Below are positions 44,193-54,395 of a DNA stretch of 64,000 nt, one piece after another. The notes under the pieces are model-generated. The model saw nothing but the letters and a program-made list of their open reading frames with translations, had not been told where the DNA came from and made no database searches. Position numbers and translations under genes: made by a program. How positions within the stretch are numbered: the first letter of the stretch is position 1; the number at the start of each line of letters is the position of its first letter. Source of the DNA: Desulfovibrio mangrovi (lineage in GTDB: Bacteria > Desulfobacterota > Desulfovibrionia > Desulfovibrionales > Desulfovibrionaceae); contig NZ_CP104208.1 of NCBI RefSeq assembly GCF_026230175.1, forward strand, positions 1,984,001-2,048,000. The letters are read 5' to 3'.

Positions 44193-44433
44193 ATCGTGTT
44201 CTCTGATTCGAGCTCAGTTCAAGGTGAAGCAGCGGACCGCAAAAGTCACTGCATCATGATTCGTTCGCCCACCTAGTAGACCCTTGGGCCAAACAAGGCA
44301 ACAGGCGAAAAAACAAAACGCAGGGCCGGAGCCAAAACGCGCCCTACCCCGCTATGGAAAACTCATCCAAACAAATCATCAAAAGCACTATGCAAAAAGA
44401 GCCATTCTCATACGATTCATCCTGCAGAACGGC

Positions 44434-45027
44434 CTACTCATCAGATTCCGGTTCAAATCCCCATGCAAGCTTCAATCGACCGAAAATATACCGGACTTCC
44501 TTGGTCGTGGTGCCGATAAGAACGAGGGACTCCTCAAGGGTCTTCGTCTCACGGCAGACAAGGCAATCCGAGGCCGTAAACATGGTCAGCATCCGCCCCC
44601 GCACCCAGAAGGGAAAAAGCAGGCAGAACCACGGCCGCACATCGCGCGGCAATCGACATCCTTCGGAAGTAAGGAACGCACAGTAGCCCTCTTCGTCTGA
44701 AGCAAGGCGCATATGCGTCCCGTGCGGCGGGAACAGCTCCTCCACTTCCAGATCATGCAGGGGAAACAGACGACGCATGGTATCCACAAAGGGGCGGGAA
44801 TTCCTTTCCTCGGCAAAGCCGCCTTCATCACGGCAATGCTCCACTATCCGCTCCCACTCGGAACGGGACAGGGGAAAACAGAACTCCTCGTTTCCCGGCG
44901 CTACGTGACAGCAAGTCGGCCCCAAACCTGCACAGCGGGCACAAACATGCGGGTCACCATGAGCGAAAGATTTCACGTCATCCTTATCATGCACTGTTAA
45001 AACGCTCCGAAACTCTGTCTGGGCCAT
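44434..45027 (-). CDS. YkgJ-family cysteine-cluster protein
   Basis: A 197-residue protein with the zinc/iron-chelating YkgJ pattern: CARCAGLGPTCCHV near residue 30, CFPLSRSEW, then YCAFLTSEGCRLPRDVRPWFC near 115-135, and SDCLVC. The start overlaps the 3' end of the GT39 gene by 31 nt. A GTG at 44994, just after that gene's stop, is the alternative start. The function of the family is unknown; the conserved cysteines suggest a metal cluster. Co-transcription with the glycosyltransferase is likely. Confidence 0.83.
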   Translation of the reverse strand: MAQTEFRSVLTVHDKDDVKSFAHGDPHVCARCAGLGPTCCHVAPGNEEFCFPLSRSEWERIVEHCRDEGGFAEERNSRPFVDTMRRLFPLHDLEVEELFPPHGTHMRLASDEEGYCAFLTSEGCRLPRDVRPWFCLLFPFWVRGRMLTMFTASDCLVCRETKTLEESLVLIGTTTKEVRYIFGRLKLAWGFEPESDE

Positions 45028-46589
45028 ACGCCCTTGAAATTTCTGAGGGTGACGATGAAAAAGGACCGTCCTTTCCTGCCACCGTGCATAGTCTGATACT
45101 CGATATATGAATATTCTTCAAACATGTCCGCAAACTGTGGAACGATCACGGGATATTCCTTGCAGACATACAGCGCATCCCAGCCTTTCTTGTCCTGCGG
45201 CCCCGGCCAAATGTCGTACTGGCTCATGCGTCTGCCGAAGTCCGCACAGTAGGTGATGGGCTTTCCGGGCGCATAAAAGGCCAGCGCAGCGGTAACATCG
45301 TAGGAATCGGAAAAATAGAACACCTTGTCGGGGGCCGGCAATTCATGCCGCATTTCATCCAGCTTGTTGCCAAGGTCGTGCCAGCCCATGAGCCGCACGG
45401 CAGGATTAAACTTGTCCGGCAACGGCAGATACGGCAGGCTGTGCACCACAACAAAGATGAGGCACCCCAAGACAACGCAGCCTCTGCGGAAGGAAATACG
45501 CTTCTTCCGTGCACTGACGGCTGCCCTGCGCAGCAGCAGCGATCCCCTGTCCGCAGCCGTGGCGGCAAGGATAATGCCTGCCACATAGCTCATGGCGGAC
45601 CAGTTGGGGTAGATACGGGTATGGAAACTCCAGATGATGAAGAAGCCCCACAGCATCCAGAAGGCCGAAGCAAGCAGCATTGCCTGCCGGACATGCACCC
45701 TGTCCTCGCGGACACCGTCCTGCGAGGCGCCTCTCCAGCCAAGCTTGAGGGCACGCCATGCACCCGCGATCATGAACGCGAACCACCACGGCGTAATGAT
45801 GCCTATCTGAGACCCGAAGTATTCGGGGAAACGGTCAAAGCGGATGATCGGCTTGGGTTTGGACGAAGTGACCCCGGCCAAAGTGGAAACATGCTTGAAG
45901 CCCACCCAGTCATTCTGCATATTCCAGATGAGAATGGGAGCAAACCCGATGGCCGTGCCCACTGCCATGGCAAGAAATGCCCGCACGGCAAAACGGCGGG
46001 ACAGCATGCGGTGCCGGTACAGCCCGAGCATATAGAATACTGCTACACCGAACATGGCAAGCATCATGTACTTGGCAAGCATGCCCAGCGCCATACTCAG
46101 CCCCAGCAGCAGATAAGGCCAAACGGCATCCTCCCGTTCGCCGGCTGCATACAGGGAGAACAGGGCCATGGCCCAGCAGACCAGCAGCGGACTGTCCGTG
46201 GTCATGAGAATGCCGGAGACCATGAACAACGGTGTGGTGTTGGCTATGACAAGGGTCCAGAGAGCCACGGAGGGTTTTCTGAACACCCGGGCAACCCCGT
46301 AATACAGAAGCATCTGGGCGAGGCACGAGTGCAGCACAGCCCCGAAACGAACCCCCAACTCCGTATCGCCGAAAACACCGGTCCACAGATGGATGATCCA
46401 CGCGATGAGGGGGCCTTTGGAATAGTAGGAAAGCTGCAGTCTGCGGGTCCAGTCCCAGTACTGGGCTTCGTCCTGAACAAGATCTAGCTGAGAACTGGCC
46501 ACAAACCACAGCCGGACTGCCGTGGTAATGAAGATAATGGCTGCAGCGGCCAGAACCGGCCTGCGCTGCCATATGGGGATATTTTGCAA
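44997..46589 (-). CDS. glycosyltransferase family 39 membrane protein (ArnT/PMT-like)
   Basis: A 530-residue protein with about 11 membrane segments. The first loop has the catalytic acid pair in LVQDEAQYWDWTRR and SYYSKGPLIAWIIHLWTGVFGDTELGVRFGAVL-type features of dolichyl- or undecaprenyl-phosphate sugar transferases. A C-terminal soluble domain (about residues 390-530) follows. It probably adds a sugar from a lipid carrier to lipid A, glycan or protein on the periplasmic face. The start is a TTG at 46589 with GAGAG upstream. The target is unknown. Confidence 0.87.
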   Translation of the reverse strand: MQNIPIWQRRPVLAAAAIIFITTAVRLWFVASSQLDLVQDEAQYWDWTRRLQLSYYSKGPLIAWIIHLWTGVFGDTELGVRFGAVLHSCLAQMLLYYGVARVFRKPSVALWTLVIANTTPLFMVSGILMTTDSPLLVCWAMALFSLYAAGEREDAVWPYLLLGLSMALGMLAKYMMLAMFGVAVFYMLGLYRHRMLSRRFAVRAFLAMAVGTAIGFAPILIWNMQNDWVGFKHVSTLAGVTSSKPKPIIRFDRFPEYFGSQIGIITPWWFAFMIAGAWRALKLGWRGASQDGVREDRVHVRQAMLLASAFWMLWGFFIIWSFHTRIYPNWSAMSYVAGIILAATAADRGSLLLRRAAVSARKKRISFRRGCVVLGCLIFVVVHSLPYLPLPDKFNPAVRLMGWHDLGNKLDEMRHELPAPDKVFYFSDSYDVTAALAFYAPGKPITYCADFGRRMSQYDIWPGPQDKKGWDALYVCKEYPVIVPQFADMFEEYSYIEYQTMHGGRKGRSFFIVTLRNFKGVWPRQSFGAF

Positions 46590-46805
46590 GAAATGTCTCT
46601 CTGGTCGCGGTTACTCGATGCTCCGGCACCTGCCCAAAGCCGCCTTTGAACGCATGGCTGTCATCCTGAGCATTCAAGGCCAGACACCTTACCCCCTCAT
46701 CCACCACCTGTCCAGAACGTGAAGTTATAGTAGAATGGAGGGCAATGACCTGCTATAGTCATGAAGGATGGACATTTCACATTCTGGAACAGGAAGCAGC
46801 CCATC

Positions 46806-48059
46806 ATGCACAAGATCCTCATCATCGAAGACAGCAGGTCCACTGCGAAACTCATCCAGCACGCCATTACCGAGCGACTGGGCATCGCGTGCGACATTGC
46901 CATGAACATGACAGAGGCTGAAGGGTTCATACAGCCCAATCCGGCCGCCTACGACATCGTGCTGTGCGACCTGAACCTGCCGGATGCGCCGCAAGGCGAA
47001 GCCGTGGACATGGTCATGCGCTACCGGCTTCCCTGCGTCGTCGTCAGCGCCAGCATTACCGAAGGCACACGCAGGCAGATGCTGCACCTGCCCATCAGCG
47101 ACTATGTGCTGAAACGCGGAGCGCGCGATATACAGTACCTGATCTCCGTCATAGAGCGCCTGCTGAAAAACGAACAGACCAAGGTTCTGGTGGTGGATGA
47201 TTCAAACACCTACCGCAAGGGGCTGGTGGACCTGCTTACCCGCCAACGACTTCAAGTGCTTGAAGCAGCAAACGGTCTGGAGGCGCTGGAGGTTCTTGAA
47301 AAGAACCCGGACATCATGCTCATCCTTTCAGATTTCAACATGCCTCATATGGACGGGTTCCAGCTCACGGAAGCCGTGCGCACGAAGTATGCGCATGACA
47401 GGCTGGCCATCATAGTCACAACGGGTCTTGAAGAGGATCTTGCGGCCCAGTTCCTGCGCTTCGGCGCCAACGATTTCATTCCCAAGGCTGCGTCCTTCGA
47501 AGAATTGCTGTGCCGCATAAACATGAACCTGACCATGCTTGACCTCATCAAGGTCAACCGCGACCTTTCCGAACGCGACGCCCTGACCGGACTCTACAAC
47601 AGACGCATGCTGTTCAAGGAAGGCAACGGCATGCTGGACAGAATCAAGAACGGCGACCGGATCACCGCAGCCATGCTCGACATAGACTTCTTCAAGAAGG
47701 TAAACGACACATACGGCCATGCAGGGGGCGATCAGGCTCTCAAAAGCATGGGCAAACTCATTGCGCAGGAGTTCCCCCTCCCGTGTATTGCTGCCCGCTA
47801 TGGCGGCGAGGAGTTCTGTATCCTGTTCCCGGAGACTGTCCCCTTCGAGACCGCGCTGCAGCGACTTGAAAGTTTCCGCGAACAAGTCGCGGCAATGCAG
47901 GTTACCTCCGGCGGCAAGGAATTCGGTTTCACCATATCCATCGGGGTAACAAACAAAGCGACCACCAGTCTTGATACTCTTCTAAACGCCGCAGATCTCT
48001 TTCTCTACGAGGCTAAAAAGTCTGGCCGGAACCGTGTCGTCGCAGAGGTACACCAGTAA
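46806..48059 (+). CDS. diguanylate cyclase with two receiver domains (REC-REC-GGDEF)
   Basis: A 417-residue cytoplasmic protein. REC1 (residues about 1-120) has phospho-Asp in DIVLCDLNLPD. REC2 (about 125-245) has KVLVVDDSNTYRKGLVDLL and phospho-Asp in LILSDFNMPHMDG. The GGDEF domain (about 255-412) has DALTGLYNRRML, DIDFFKKVNDTYGHAGGDQAL and the active-site YGGEEF, so it should make cyclic di-GMP. ATG 46806 has AGGAAG upstream. The architecture resembles PleD. No EAL domain and no kinase gene are adjacent. Confidence 0.94.
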   Translation: MHKILIIEDSRSTAKLIQHAITERLGIACDIAMNMTEAEGFIQPNPAAYDIVLCDLNLPDAPQGEAVDMVMRYRLPCVVVSASITEGTRRQMLHLPISDYVLKRGARDIQYLISVIERLLKNEQTKVLVVDDSNTYRKGLVDLLTRQRLQVLEAANGLEALEVLEKNPDIMLILSDFNMPHMDGFQLTEAVRTKYAHDRLAIIVTTGLEEDLAAQFLRFGANDFIPKAASFEELLCRINMNLTMLDLIKVNRDLSERDALTGLYNRRMLFKEGNGMLDRIKNGDRITAAMLDIDFFKKVNDTYGHAGGDQALKSMGKLIAQEFPLPCIAARYGGEEFCILFPETVPFETALQRLESFREQVAAMQVTSGGKEFGFTISIGVTNKATTSLDTLLNAADLFLYEAKKSGRNRVVAEVHQ

Positions 48060-48249
48060 CAATTACTGCTGACGCCCCCTCAGAAATGCAGTACCGTATG
48101 CCACAAACAGCGGTGACACCACGCACAACAGAAGTCATGCAACACTCCTTTCAAAACCAACCTAAACTCTTAGCAGCAAAAGACGACTAGACCAAAAGAC
48201 AGGAAAGACACGAGGCACACCAGCAATACGACAGCAAAAAGGGCCAGCA

Positions 48250-50709
48250 ATGAACATCTTCGCCAACCTTCGCATGCGTCCGAAATTGATCACCCTCTTC
48301 CTCTTGGCCGGCGCTCTCCCTGCGCTCATCATCGGCCTGTGGACAGCCCGCCTTTCAAGCCAGGCACTCCTCGAAAAGAGCCTTGCGCAGCTTGCAACCG
48401 CGCAGAAGATCAAAACCATTCAGGTGGAACGCTTCTTCAGCCAGCAAATGGGGACAGTGGAGGTATTCGCTCAGAACCCCTATTTCATTGAAGCCTTTGC
48501 CAAATTCAGCAGTGCCTTCATGGCATCAGGCGGCAGCAGTTCGGGCAAGGTCAAGGGGCTGGGCAACGGCGAGGTGGAGGCGCCCAACTCCTACAAATCC
48601 GTCATGCGGCGCTACGATGAGGCCATCAAAAACTTCCAGCAAAGCAACGGCTTCAGAGACATACTGTTCCTTACCGCCAACAATGCCCAGATTTGCTACA
48701 CCGCCCAGAAAGGGGCAGATCTCGGGGCCTCGGTCAGCGACTTCAAGTCGGTACTAAGCAACCTGTTCACCACAGCCATTGAAAAGAAAAGCGCTACCAT
48801 TGGCGACATGCAGCCTTATGAACCGGACGGCAACACCCCTGCCCAATTCCTCGCCGCCCCCGTTTTCAATGGCGAAACCCTGCTGGGCACTGTGGTTTTC
48901 CGCATGAACCTGAACGCGCTGAGCAACATAATGCTGGAGCGCGAGGGCATGGGAGAATCCGGCGAGACCTATCTGGTCGGCAGCGACTTCCGCATGCGTT
49001 CCGACTCATGGCGGGACAATGACAACCGCTCCGTAACCAAATCCTTCAGCGGCACGCCGGATGCAAACGGCATCCGGACCGCTCCGGTCAAATCCGCCCT
49101 GTCCGGCACAACGGGCGCAGACGAAACTACCGACTTCGCAGGCAAACTCACCCTCGCAGCCTATGGCCCCGTCAAGGTGGGCGACATGACGTGGGCACTG
49201 GTGGCCGATATCTACAAGGAAGAGGTGCAGGCTCCCATCACACGTCTCTATACCTCCGTCGCCATCATGCTGCTTGTCGTGGCGGCGCTGGTGGCCTTAG
49301 CCGCCCTCATGGTGGCCAATTCCATCACCAACCCGCTCAAGGCGGTGCAGGGCTATGCCCGCAACATCGCACAAGGCAACCTCAACAGCGAGGTAGGCTG
49401 CACCCTCAGTGCCGAACTGGGCGAGCTGTCCAACGACATCTGCACCATGGTCGGTGAACTCAAGGTCCGGCTCGGATTCGCACAGGGCGTGCTCAACGCC
49501 ATTCCCATCGCCGTTGTCACCACGGACCGGCAGGACCGCATCACCTTCGTGAACCAGGCCATGCTGGACCATGCGGACAGGGACGGCACGCCGGAGTCCT
49601 TCATCGGCATGCATGTGGGGGAATTCATCTACGGCGAGGTACGCGACACATACTCCTCCCGCGCCATCCGTGAAGAGCGTACTCTGGACGATGAAGGCAC
49701 CATGCAGACACGCAAGGGCAACACCCGCATATCCCGCGCCGTGGCCACACCGCTCTACGATCTGGATAACGAACTCATCGGCTGCATCGAACTCATTGTG
49801 GACCTGACCGAACTGCGCACACAGCAGGAGGCCATGCGCCGCAAGAACGACATCATCGAAAAGGCCGCAGCGGATGCGGACGCCATCTCGGAACAGGTTT
49901 CCTCGGCGGCAGAACAGCTCGCCGCACAGGTGGAAGAATCCACTCGCGGTTCCGAGATACAACGGGAGCGCACCGGCCAGGCCAGCTCTGCCATTGACCA
50001 GATGAATACGGCTACGCTTGAAGTGGCTCAGGCCGCCTCCACTGCCTCTGAAAACGCCACCACGGCAGTCAACACCGCCCAACACGGCAGCACTGTTGTA
50101 GAGCGTCTCGTCCAGTCCATCGGCGATGTCCGGCAGAAGTCGGACACCCTCAAAAGCCTGCTGGCAGATCTGGGAGTTCAGGCGGAAGGAATCGGCAAGA
50201 TCATGGGCGTCATTTCGGATATCGCCGACCAGACCAACCTGCTTGCCCTGAACGCCGCCATCGAAGCAGCCCGGGCGGGCGATGCCGGTCGCGGATTCGC
50301 CGTGGTAGCGGACGAAGTTCGCAAGCTTGCGGAAAAAACCATGAACGCCACCCGCGAAGTGGATGCCGCCGTCACGGCCATCCAGCAGGGCACCCGCAAA
50401 AACATTGAAGAAATGGAATCGGCGTCCAAGTCCGTCGATACGACGACGAGTCTTGCCGGTGAAGCGGGCGACTCCCTGCGCGAAATAGTCTCCGTCATCG
50501 AACAAACCGGCGACAATGTCCGCGCCATCGCCACTGCGGCGGAAGAGCAATCCGCCACCAGCGAGGAAATAAGCCACGCAGCAGAAGAAATCAGCGTTAT
50601 CGCCTCTGAAACGGCCCACAACATGACGCAGTCCTCGGAAGCCGTGGCCGACCTGGCCCGCCTTGCGCAGGAGCTTCGCACCATCATTCAGGATATGCAG
50701 AAAGAATAG
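48250..50709 (+). CDS. methyl-accepting chemotaxis protein with Cache, HAMP and PAS
   Basis: An 819-residue chemoreceptor. TM1 near residues 15-35; a large periplasmic dCache-like sensor (about 40-330, with [20 protein letters not shown]); TM2 (about 335-360); HAMP; an extra PAS domain (about 415-520, [20 protein letters not shown]); and a methyl-accepting C-terminal domain whose hairpin tip is [20 protein letters not shown], followed by [17 protein letters not shown]. There is no CheR-tethering pentapeptide. It signals to CheA/CheW. The ligand is unknown. A terminator follows. Confidence 0.94.
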   Translation: MNIFANLRMRPKLITLFLLAGALPALIIGLWTARLSSQALLEKSLAQLATAQKIKTIQVERFFSQQMGTVEVFAQNPYFIEAFAKFSSAFMASGGSSSGKVKGLGNGEVEAPNSYKSVMRRYDEAIKNFQQSNGFRDILFLTANNAQICYTAQKGADLGASVSDFKSVLSNLFTTAIEKKSATIGDMQPYEPDGNTPAQFLAAPVFNGETLLGTVVFRMNLNALSNIMLEREGMGESGETYLVGSDFRMRSDSWRDNDNRSVTKSFSGTPDANGIRTAPVKSALSGTTGADETTDFAGKLTLAAYGPVKVGDMTWALVADIYKEEVQAPITRLYTSVAIMLLVVAALVALAALMVANSITNPLKAVQGYARNIAQGNLNSEVGCTLSAELGELSNDICTMVGELKVRLGFAQGVLNAIPIAVVTTDRQDRITFVNQAMLDHADRDGTPESFIGMHVGEFIYGEVRDTYSSRAIREERTLDDEGTMQTRKGNTRISRAVATPLYDLDNELIGCIELIVDLTELRTQQEAMRRKNDIIEKAAADADAISEQVSSAAEQLAAQVEESTRGSEIQRERTGQASSAIDQMNTATLEVAQAASTASENATTAVNTAQHGSTVVERLVQSIGDVRQKSDTLKSLLADLGVQAEGIGKIMGVISDIADQTNLLALNAAIEAARAGDAGRGFAVVADEVRKLAEKTMNATREVDAAVTAIQQGTRKNIEEMESASKSVDTTTSLAGEAGDSLREIVSVIEQTGDNVRAIATAAEEQSATSEEISHAAEEISVIASETAHNMTQSSEAVADLARLAQELRTIIQDMQKE

Positions 50710-50731
50710 CCTTTCTCCGCCAGAAAAACAG

Positions 50732-50767
50732 ACGGGGCGCACCGCATGCACGGTACGCCCCGTTTTT
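50732..50767 (+). terminator. terminator after the chemoreceptor gene
   Basis: ACGGGGCGCACCG (50732 on) pairs with CGGTACGCCCCGT, with one mismatch, and is followed by TTTTT. Confidence 0.9.
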
Positions 50768-50802
50768 TGATTCGCTTCAGCCTCTGAAAAAGGCGGGTCG
50801 CG

Positions 50803-51375
50803 CTAGAAGCTCCTGATGGCGCTCTGGCAGAACACCACGGTATCCTGCGCCATTGTCTCGTGGTTGGGCGCGATGGGGCCGAACAGCCTGCGGCGGTTCA
50901 CCCCGACTAGCAGGGTCGCAATAATCACGGAGGTCTGCTGAATGGCGATATCACTGCGCACAGTGCCATCCTTGATCCCGCGGTTGAGGCAGGCCACAAC
51001 GGTCTCTGCAAGGTAGTCGTAGAACGCATCCATGGCCTTGCGGGCGCTGTCTATCGTCGTATAGGCGTTCAGGATAACCTTGAACTCGATGTTGCGGGCG
51101 TCGATGAAGCCGCACAGGTCGAGGATGAGGTTCTCTATCAGGCAATAGCCGGACTTCTGGCGTTCCTTGATCTGGTCCAGAAGCACGCGGTAATCAGCCA
51201 GAAAGGTCTCCACGATCACATCGAAAATCTGCTGCTTCGACTTGTAGTGCCGGTATATTGCGGCATCCGTCACATTGGAGGTCTTGGCTATCTGGGCGAT
51301 GGTGGTGCCCTTGAATCCATTCTCGGCGAAAAGCTGCTTGGCGTTTTCCAGAATCAAGTCTTTGGATGATGCCAT
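50803..51375 (-). CDS. TetR/AcrR-family transcriptional regulator
   Basis: A 190-residue repressor-type protein. The N-terminal helix-turn-helix is ILENAKQLFAENGFKGTTIA, followed by QIAKTSNVTDAAIYRHYKSK. The ligand domain (about residues 60-190) has no recognised subfamily. The start is set at 51375 (GAGG upstream); ATGs at 51378 and 51414 are alternatives, the latter with GGAGG only 2 nt away. It lies just downstream of the ptb-buk genes on the same strand, so it may regulate that unit or an unlinked lipid pathway. Confidence 0.9.
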   Translation of the reverse strand: MASSKDLILENAKQLFAENGFKGTTIAQIAKTSNVTDAAIYRHYKSKQQIFDVIVETFLADYRVLLDQIKERQKSGYCLIENLILDLCGFIDARNIEFKVILNAYTTIDSARKAMDAFYDYLAETVVACLNRGIKDGTVRSDIAIQQTSVIIATLLVGVNRRRLFGPIAPNHETMAQDTVVFCQSAIRSF

Positions 51376-51636
51376 CATTGCCTCGTATTGGTTTGGGATC
51401 TGACCGGACGCCATGGCCTCCGGAGCACGGTCTCAATATGTCTGCAGTATCCCGCCCCCGGTACAGTGGACGGGCAAACCTAACGTACATTCAAGTATGC
51501 AATGCAACACACGCATTGCGTTCACTATACTGCACTGTCAGACCAAAAAAAGCAAACCGCCATGACAGCAGATTCCGAAACGCCCCGTCCGACACCGGCC
51601 AACAGACCGAAGCCCGCCCGGAATCAACGTTCCGCA

Positions 51637-52749
51637 TCAGACAAGATCACGCTCCGTGCCCGTATACTCACGCGGAGTCTCCCGCCCCTCCAGCACGCGC
51701 AGGCAACCGGCTGCCAGCGCCTGCATCTCCTCCACTTCAGGCAAGACAACAAAAGGCGCAAGGAATCCCATTCTGCGGCGAAGCGTCTCAATCAGCCGTA
51801 CACTCCGGGCCATACCGCCCGTAATGACAATGGCGCTGATGCCGTCTTCCCCGCGTGCATCCTCCACTCCTTCAAGCAGGGCTGGGGCAAGAGAGACCAG
51901 TTCCTTGGCAACATTATACGCCATGGCCTCGAAGATTCGTCTGGCCTGCTCGTCACCTTGCTGCATGCGGCGCTCAACCTCGCGCAGGTCGTTGGTGCCC
52001 AGATGCGCCCACAATCCACCTTCCTTGAGGATGATTGTGCGCAGGGCCTCATAGGTATACCTGCCCTCGTGCACCAGATCCAGCACCCCCAATGCAGTGA
52101 GCCTGCCGGTGCGCTCCGGCGTGAAGGGACCGTCGCCATCCAGAGCGTTCACAACATCGCAGATGCGCCCGTGCCGGTGCGCCGCAACGGAAATGCCGCC
52201 CCCCATATGGCAGACGAGGAACTTACCCTTCTCATACTCGATCCCCAGCTTGCGGGCGGCGGTACGGGCAGCGGCGCGCTGCGACAGAGCGTGAAACACG
52301 CTGCGTCGCGGCAGTTCCGGCAGGCCGGAGATGCGGGCCACGTCGTCCATTTCATCCGTAACCACGGGGTCGACGATGACCGCCTCAACGCCGTGCTGTC
52401 TGGCAAATTCCAGCGCCAGCGGAGCCCCGAGGTTGCAGGGGTGTTCACCATGTTTAGCGGAAGCCAGATCATCCAGCATGGCCTGCGTAACCCGCCACGA
52501 ACCACCGTGCATGGGGGCCAGCAGACCACCGCGACCAACCACGGCAGCCAGTTTCACGTCTGCGTAGCCATGTTCGGCAAGCGCCTGCAAAATGGCATCG
52601 CGTCGCAGGGACATTTGTTCCGTAACCCGCGCATAATGGCGCAATTCCTTCTTGTCGTGCTCGACGGTATGGGAAAACAGTTCGGTTTCGCCATCGAACA
52701 ACGCCACCTTGGTGGAGGTGGAACCGGGATTGATCGCAAGTATGTGCAT
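51637..52749 (-). CDS. buk: butyrate kinase
   Basis: A 370-residue acetokinase-family enzyme. The N-terminus MHILAINPGSTSTKVALFDG is the phosphate-binding loop. Family signatures FLVCHMGGGISVAAHRHGRI and GDGPFTPERTGRL follow, with IVITGGMARS near the C-terminus. It converts acyl phosphate and ADP to a short-chain acid and ATP (or the reverse). Its ATG overlaps the ptb stop as TGATG. With Ptb it links butyryl- or branched acyl-CoA to substrate-level phosphorylation. Confidence 0.95.
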   Translation of the reverse strand: MHILAINPGSTSTKVALFDGETELFSHTVEHDKKELRHYARVTEQMSLRRDAILQALAEHGYADVKLAAVVGRGGLLAPMHGGSWRVTQAMLDDLASAKHGEHPCNLGAPLALEFARQHGVEAVIVDPVVTDEMDDVARISGLPELPRRSVFHALSQRAAARTAARKLGIEYEKGKFLVCHMGGGISVAAHRHGRICDVVNALDGDGPFTPERTGRLTALGVLDLVHEGRYTYEALRTIILKEGGLWAHLGTNDLREVERRMQQGDEQARRIFEAMAYNVAKELVSLAPALLEGVEDARGEDGISAIVITGGMARSVRLIETLRRRMGFLAPFVVLPEVEEMQALAAGCLRVLEGRETPREYTGTERDLV

Positions 52750-53675
52750 CAGGGAGCTTCCTTCTGTGCCATGGTCATGAGGGTGGCCAGCGCAATGGAG
52801 TAGAACTTGGTTCTGTCGGTATCGCCACGGGAAGGCAGCACCACGGGCACGCTGCTACCGGCCACAATGCCGGCCATTTCTATATTCATCATGGAAGTCA
52901 AAGCCTTATAGAGAATATTGCCACTTTCAATATCAGGCGCGACCAGAATATCAGCATTCCCGGCCACGGGATTGCACACGCCCTTGCATTCCACGGCCCG
53001 CTGGCTCACGGCAAGGTCAAGCGCAAACGGCCCGGCCACAATGGCATCACCGAACTCGCCCTGCTCGCCCATCTTAGCCACCATCTGAGCATCAAGGGTG
53101 GCAGGCATGGCGGGATAGATAACCTTCTCCGTAGCGGCCAGCATGGCAACGCGGGGAGCCGCAATGCCCAGCGCCTCAGCCACCTTGAGGGCGTTACGCA
53201 GGATATCCGCCTTACGCTGCAGATTCGGCGAAATGTTTATGCCGGCGTCGGTAAGGATCATCAGCTTGTCATGCCCCGGAGCATTGAACACACCGACATG
53301 CGAAAGCACGCCCGTGGGCGGCACGCCGGTTTCCTTGTTCAACACGCCGCGAAGCAGAACATCCGTATTCACCTTGCCCTTCATGATGGCACCTGCGTCA
53401 CCGGCCTTGTAAAGACGGATGCACAGTTCAACCGCTGCCGCGGGATCGGCCACGTCATGCCGTTCAAAGGAAGACATGTCCGCACCAAGCTTGCCTGCAA
53501 TATGGGCCACCTTCTCCTGATCCCCAACGAAAATGGGATCAACCAGCCCCCGTTCATGAGCGGCCAGACACGCCTGAATGACAAAGTCCTCGGCACAGGC
53601 CGCCACGGCCAGACGGGTCCGGACATTCCGGGCGAGCATATGCTCGGCAAGATGCTCAAGAGATCGAATGGTCAT
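52749..53675 (-). CDS. ptb: phosphate butyryltransferase / phosphate acyltransferase
   Basis: A 308-residue cytoplasmic enzyme. ATG 53675 has GGAG 5 nt upstream; the frame is open a little further without a site. Family features: GDQEKVAHIAGKLG, AGAIMKGKVNTDVLLRGVLN, TDAGINISPNLQRKADILRN, CNPVAGNADILVAPDIESGN and SSVPVVLPSRGDT. It interconverts acyl-CoA and acyl phosphate. It is coupled to buk by a 1-nt overlap and starts 13 bp after the IlvN-like gene, so the three probably form one operon. Confidence 0.93.
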   Translation of the reverse strand: MTIRSLEHLAEHMLARNVRTRLAVAACAEDFVIQACLAAHERGLVDPIFVGDQEKVAHIAGKLGADMSSFERHDVADPAAAVELCIRLYKAGDAGAIMKGKVNTDVLLRGVLNKETGVPPTGVLSHVGVFNAPGHDKLMILTDAGINISPNLQRKADILRNALKVAEALGIAAPRVAMLAATEKVIYPAMPATLDAQMVAKMGEQGEFGDAIVAGPFALDLAVSQRAVECKGVCNPVAGNADILVAPDIESGNILYKALTSMMNIEMAGIVAGSSVPVVLPSRGDTDRTKFYSIALATLMTMAQKEAP

Positions 53676-53688
53676 GCTTTCTCCGCTG

Positions 53689-54168
53689 CTATTCATCGCC
53701 ACGCTTCAAGGCCACCACGCCGGTGCGGCACAGGCTGCGTATACCGTGAGGACGAAGCATCTTGATAAGGCCATCCACCTTGTCCTCGTCACCCGTAATC
53801 TCAACGCTGATGGTCTCCTGTCCCATGCCGATGACGTTGGCCCGGAACACCTCGAAAATCTGCATGACCTGCGTCATGGTCTCACGGGTGAAGCCTACCT
53901 TGATCAGCGCCATCTCGCGATCGACGAACTCCTTGCGGGAAAGGTCATCCAGTTCGGCAATGGAATCGAGCAGGCGCACTTCGTCGAGAACCTTTTCCAG
54001 TTGGGCGTCGTGATTTTCCACGGTGATGACCAGACGGGACACGTCAAACTCTTCCGTTTCCGCACAGGAAATGGATTTGAAGTTCACGCCGTTTCTCTTG
54101 AATACATCAGTAACGTCGGCAACTACACCGACCCTGTTTTTCACCAACGCGGAAATGGTATGTTTCAT
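53689..54168 (-). CDS. IlvN/IlvH-like ACT-domain protein (acetolactate synthase small subunit family)
   Basis: A 159-residue protein. ATG 54168 follows AGGAGTAGTACA. The N-terminal ACT domain is KHTISALVKNRVGVVADVTD with NFKSISCAET; the C-terminal regulatory part has RELALIKV-like REMALIKVGF, VIGMGQETISVEITGDEDKV and LLRPHGI-like MLRPHGIRSLCRTG. Length matches IlvH. No large subunit (ilvB) is adjacent; it heads the ptb-buk unit instead. It may sense a branched-chain amino acid and regulate an enzyme encoded elsewhere, or have been recruited to acyl-phosphate metabolism. Confidence 0.87.
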   Translation of the reverse strand: MKHTISALVKNRVGVVADVTDVFKRNGVNFKSISCAETEEFDVSRLVITVENHDAQLEKVLDEVRLLDSIAELDDLSRKEFVDREMALIKVGFTRETMTQVMQIFEVFRANVIGMGQETISVEITGDEDKVDGLIKMLRPHGIRSLCRTGVVALKRGDE

Positions 54169-54301
54169 TGTACTACTCCTTGATAAGCTGGCAGGACTAT
54201 ACCTTTCTCCGCCGCGCATCACAACATCGCCAACCCGCTTTAATCCTTACATAAGACCATTTCTGACAATAATCGTAATTACTGCACCGGCCCCATTCCG
54301 T

Positions 54302-54351
54302 AAAAAACCCCGTCCGGCTCGCTGACACATAAGATGTCTGCCGGACGGGGT
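54302..54351 (-). terminator. terminator after the 100-residue gene
   Basis: CCCCGTCCGGC-type arms at 54308-54318 and 54340-54350 enclose a 21-nt loop. On the minus strand it is followed by TTTTTT. It separates the small gene at 54396 from the IlvN-ptb-buk unit. Confidence 0.88.
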
Positions 54352-54395
54352 TGCCGCCATGTGTCCGCCCTCTGTAAAGAGCGCCTGTCTGTTCA

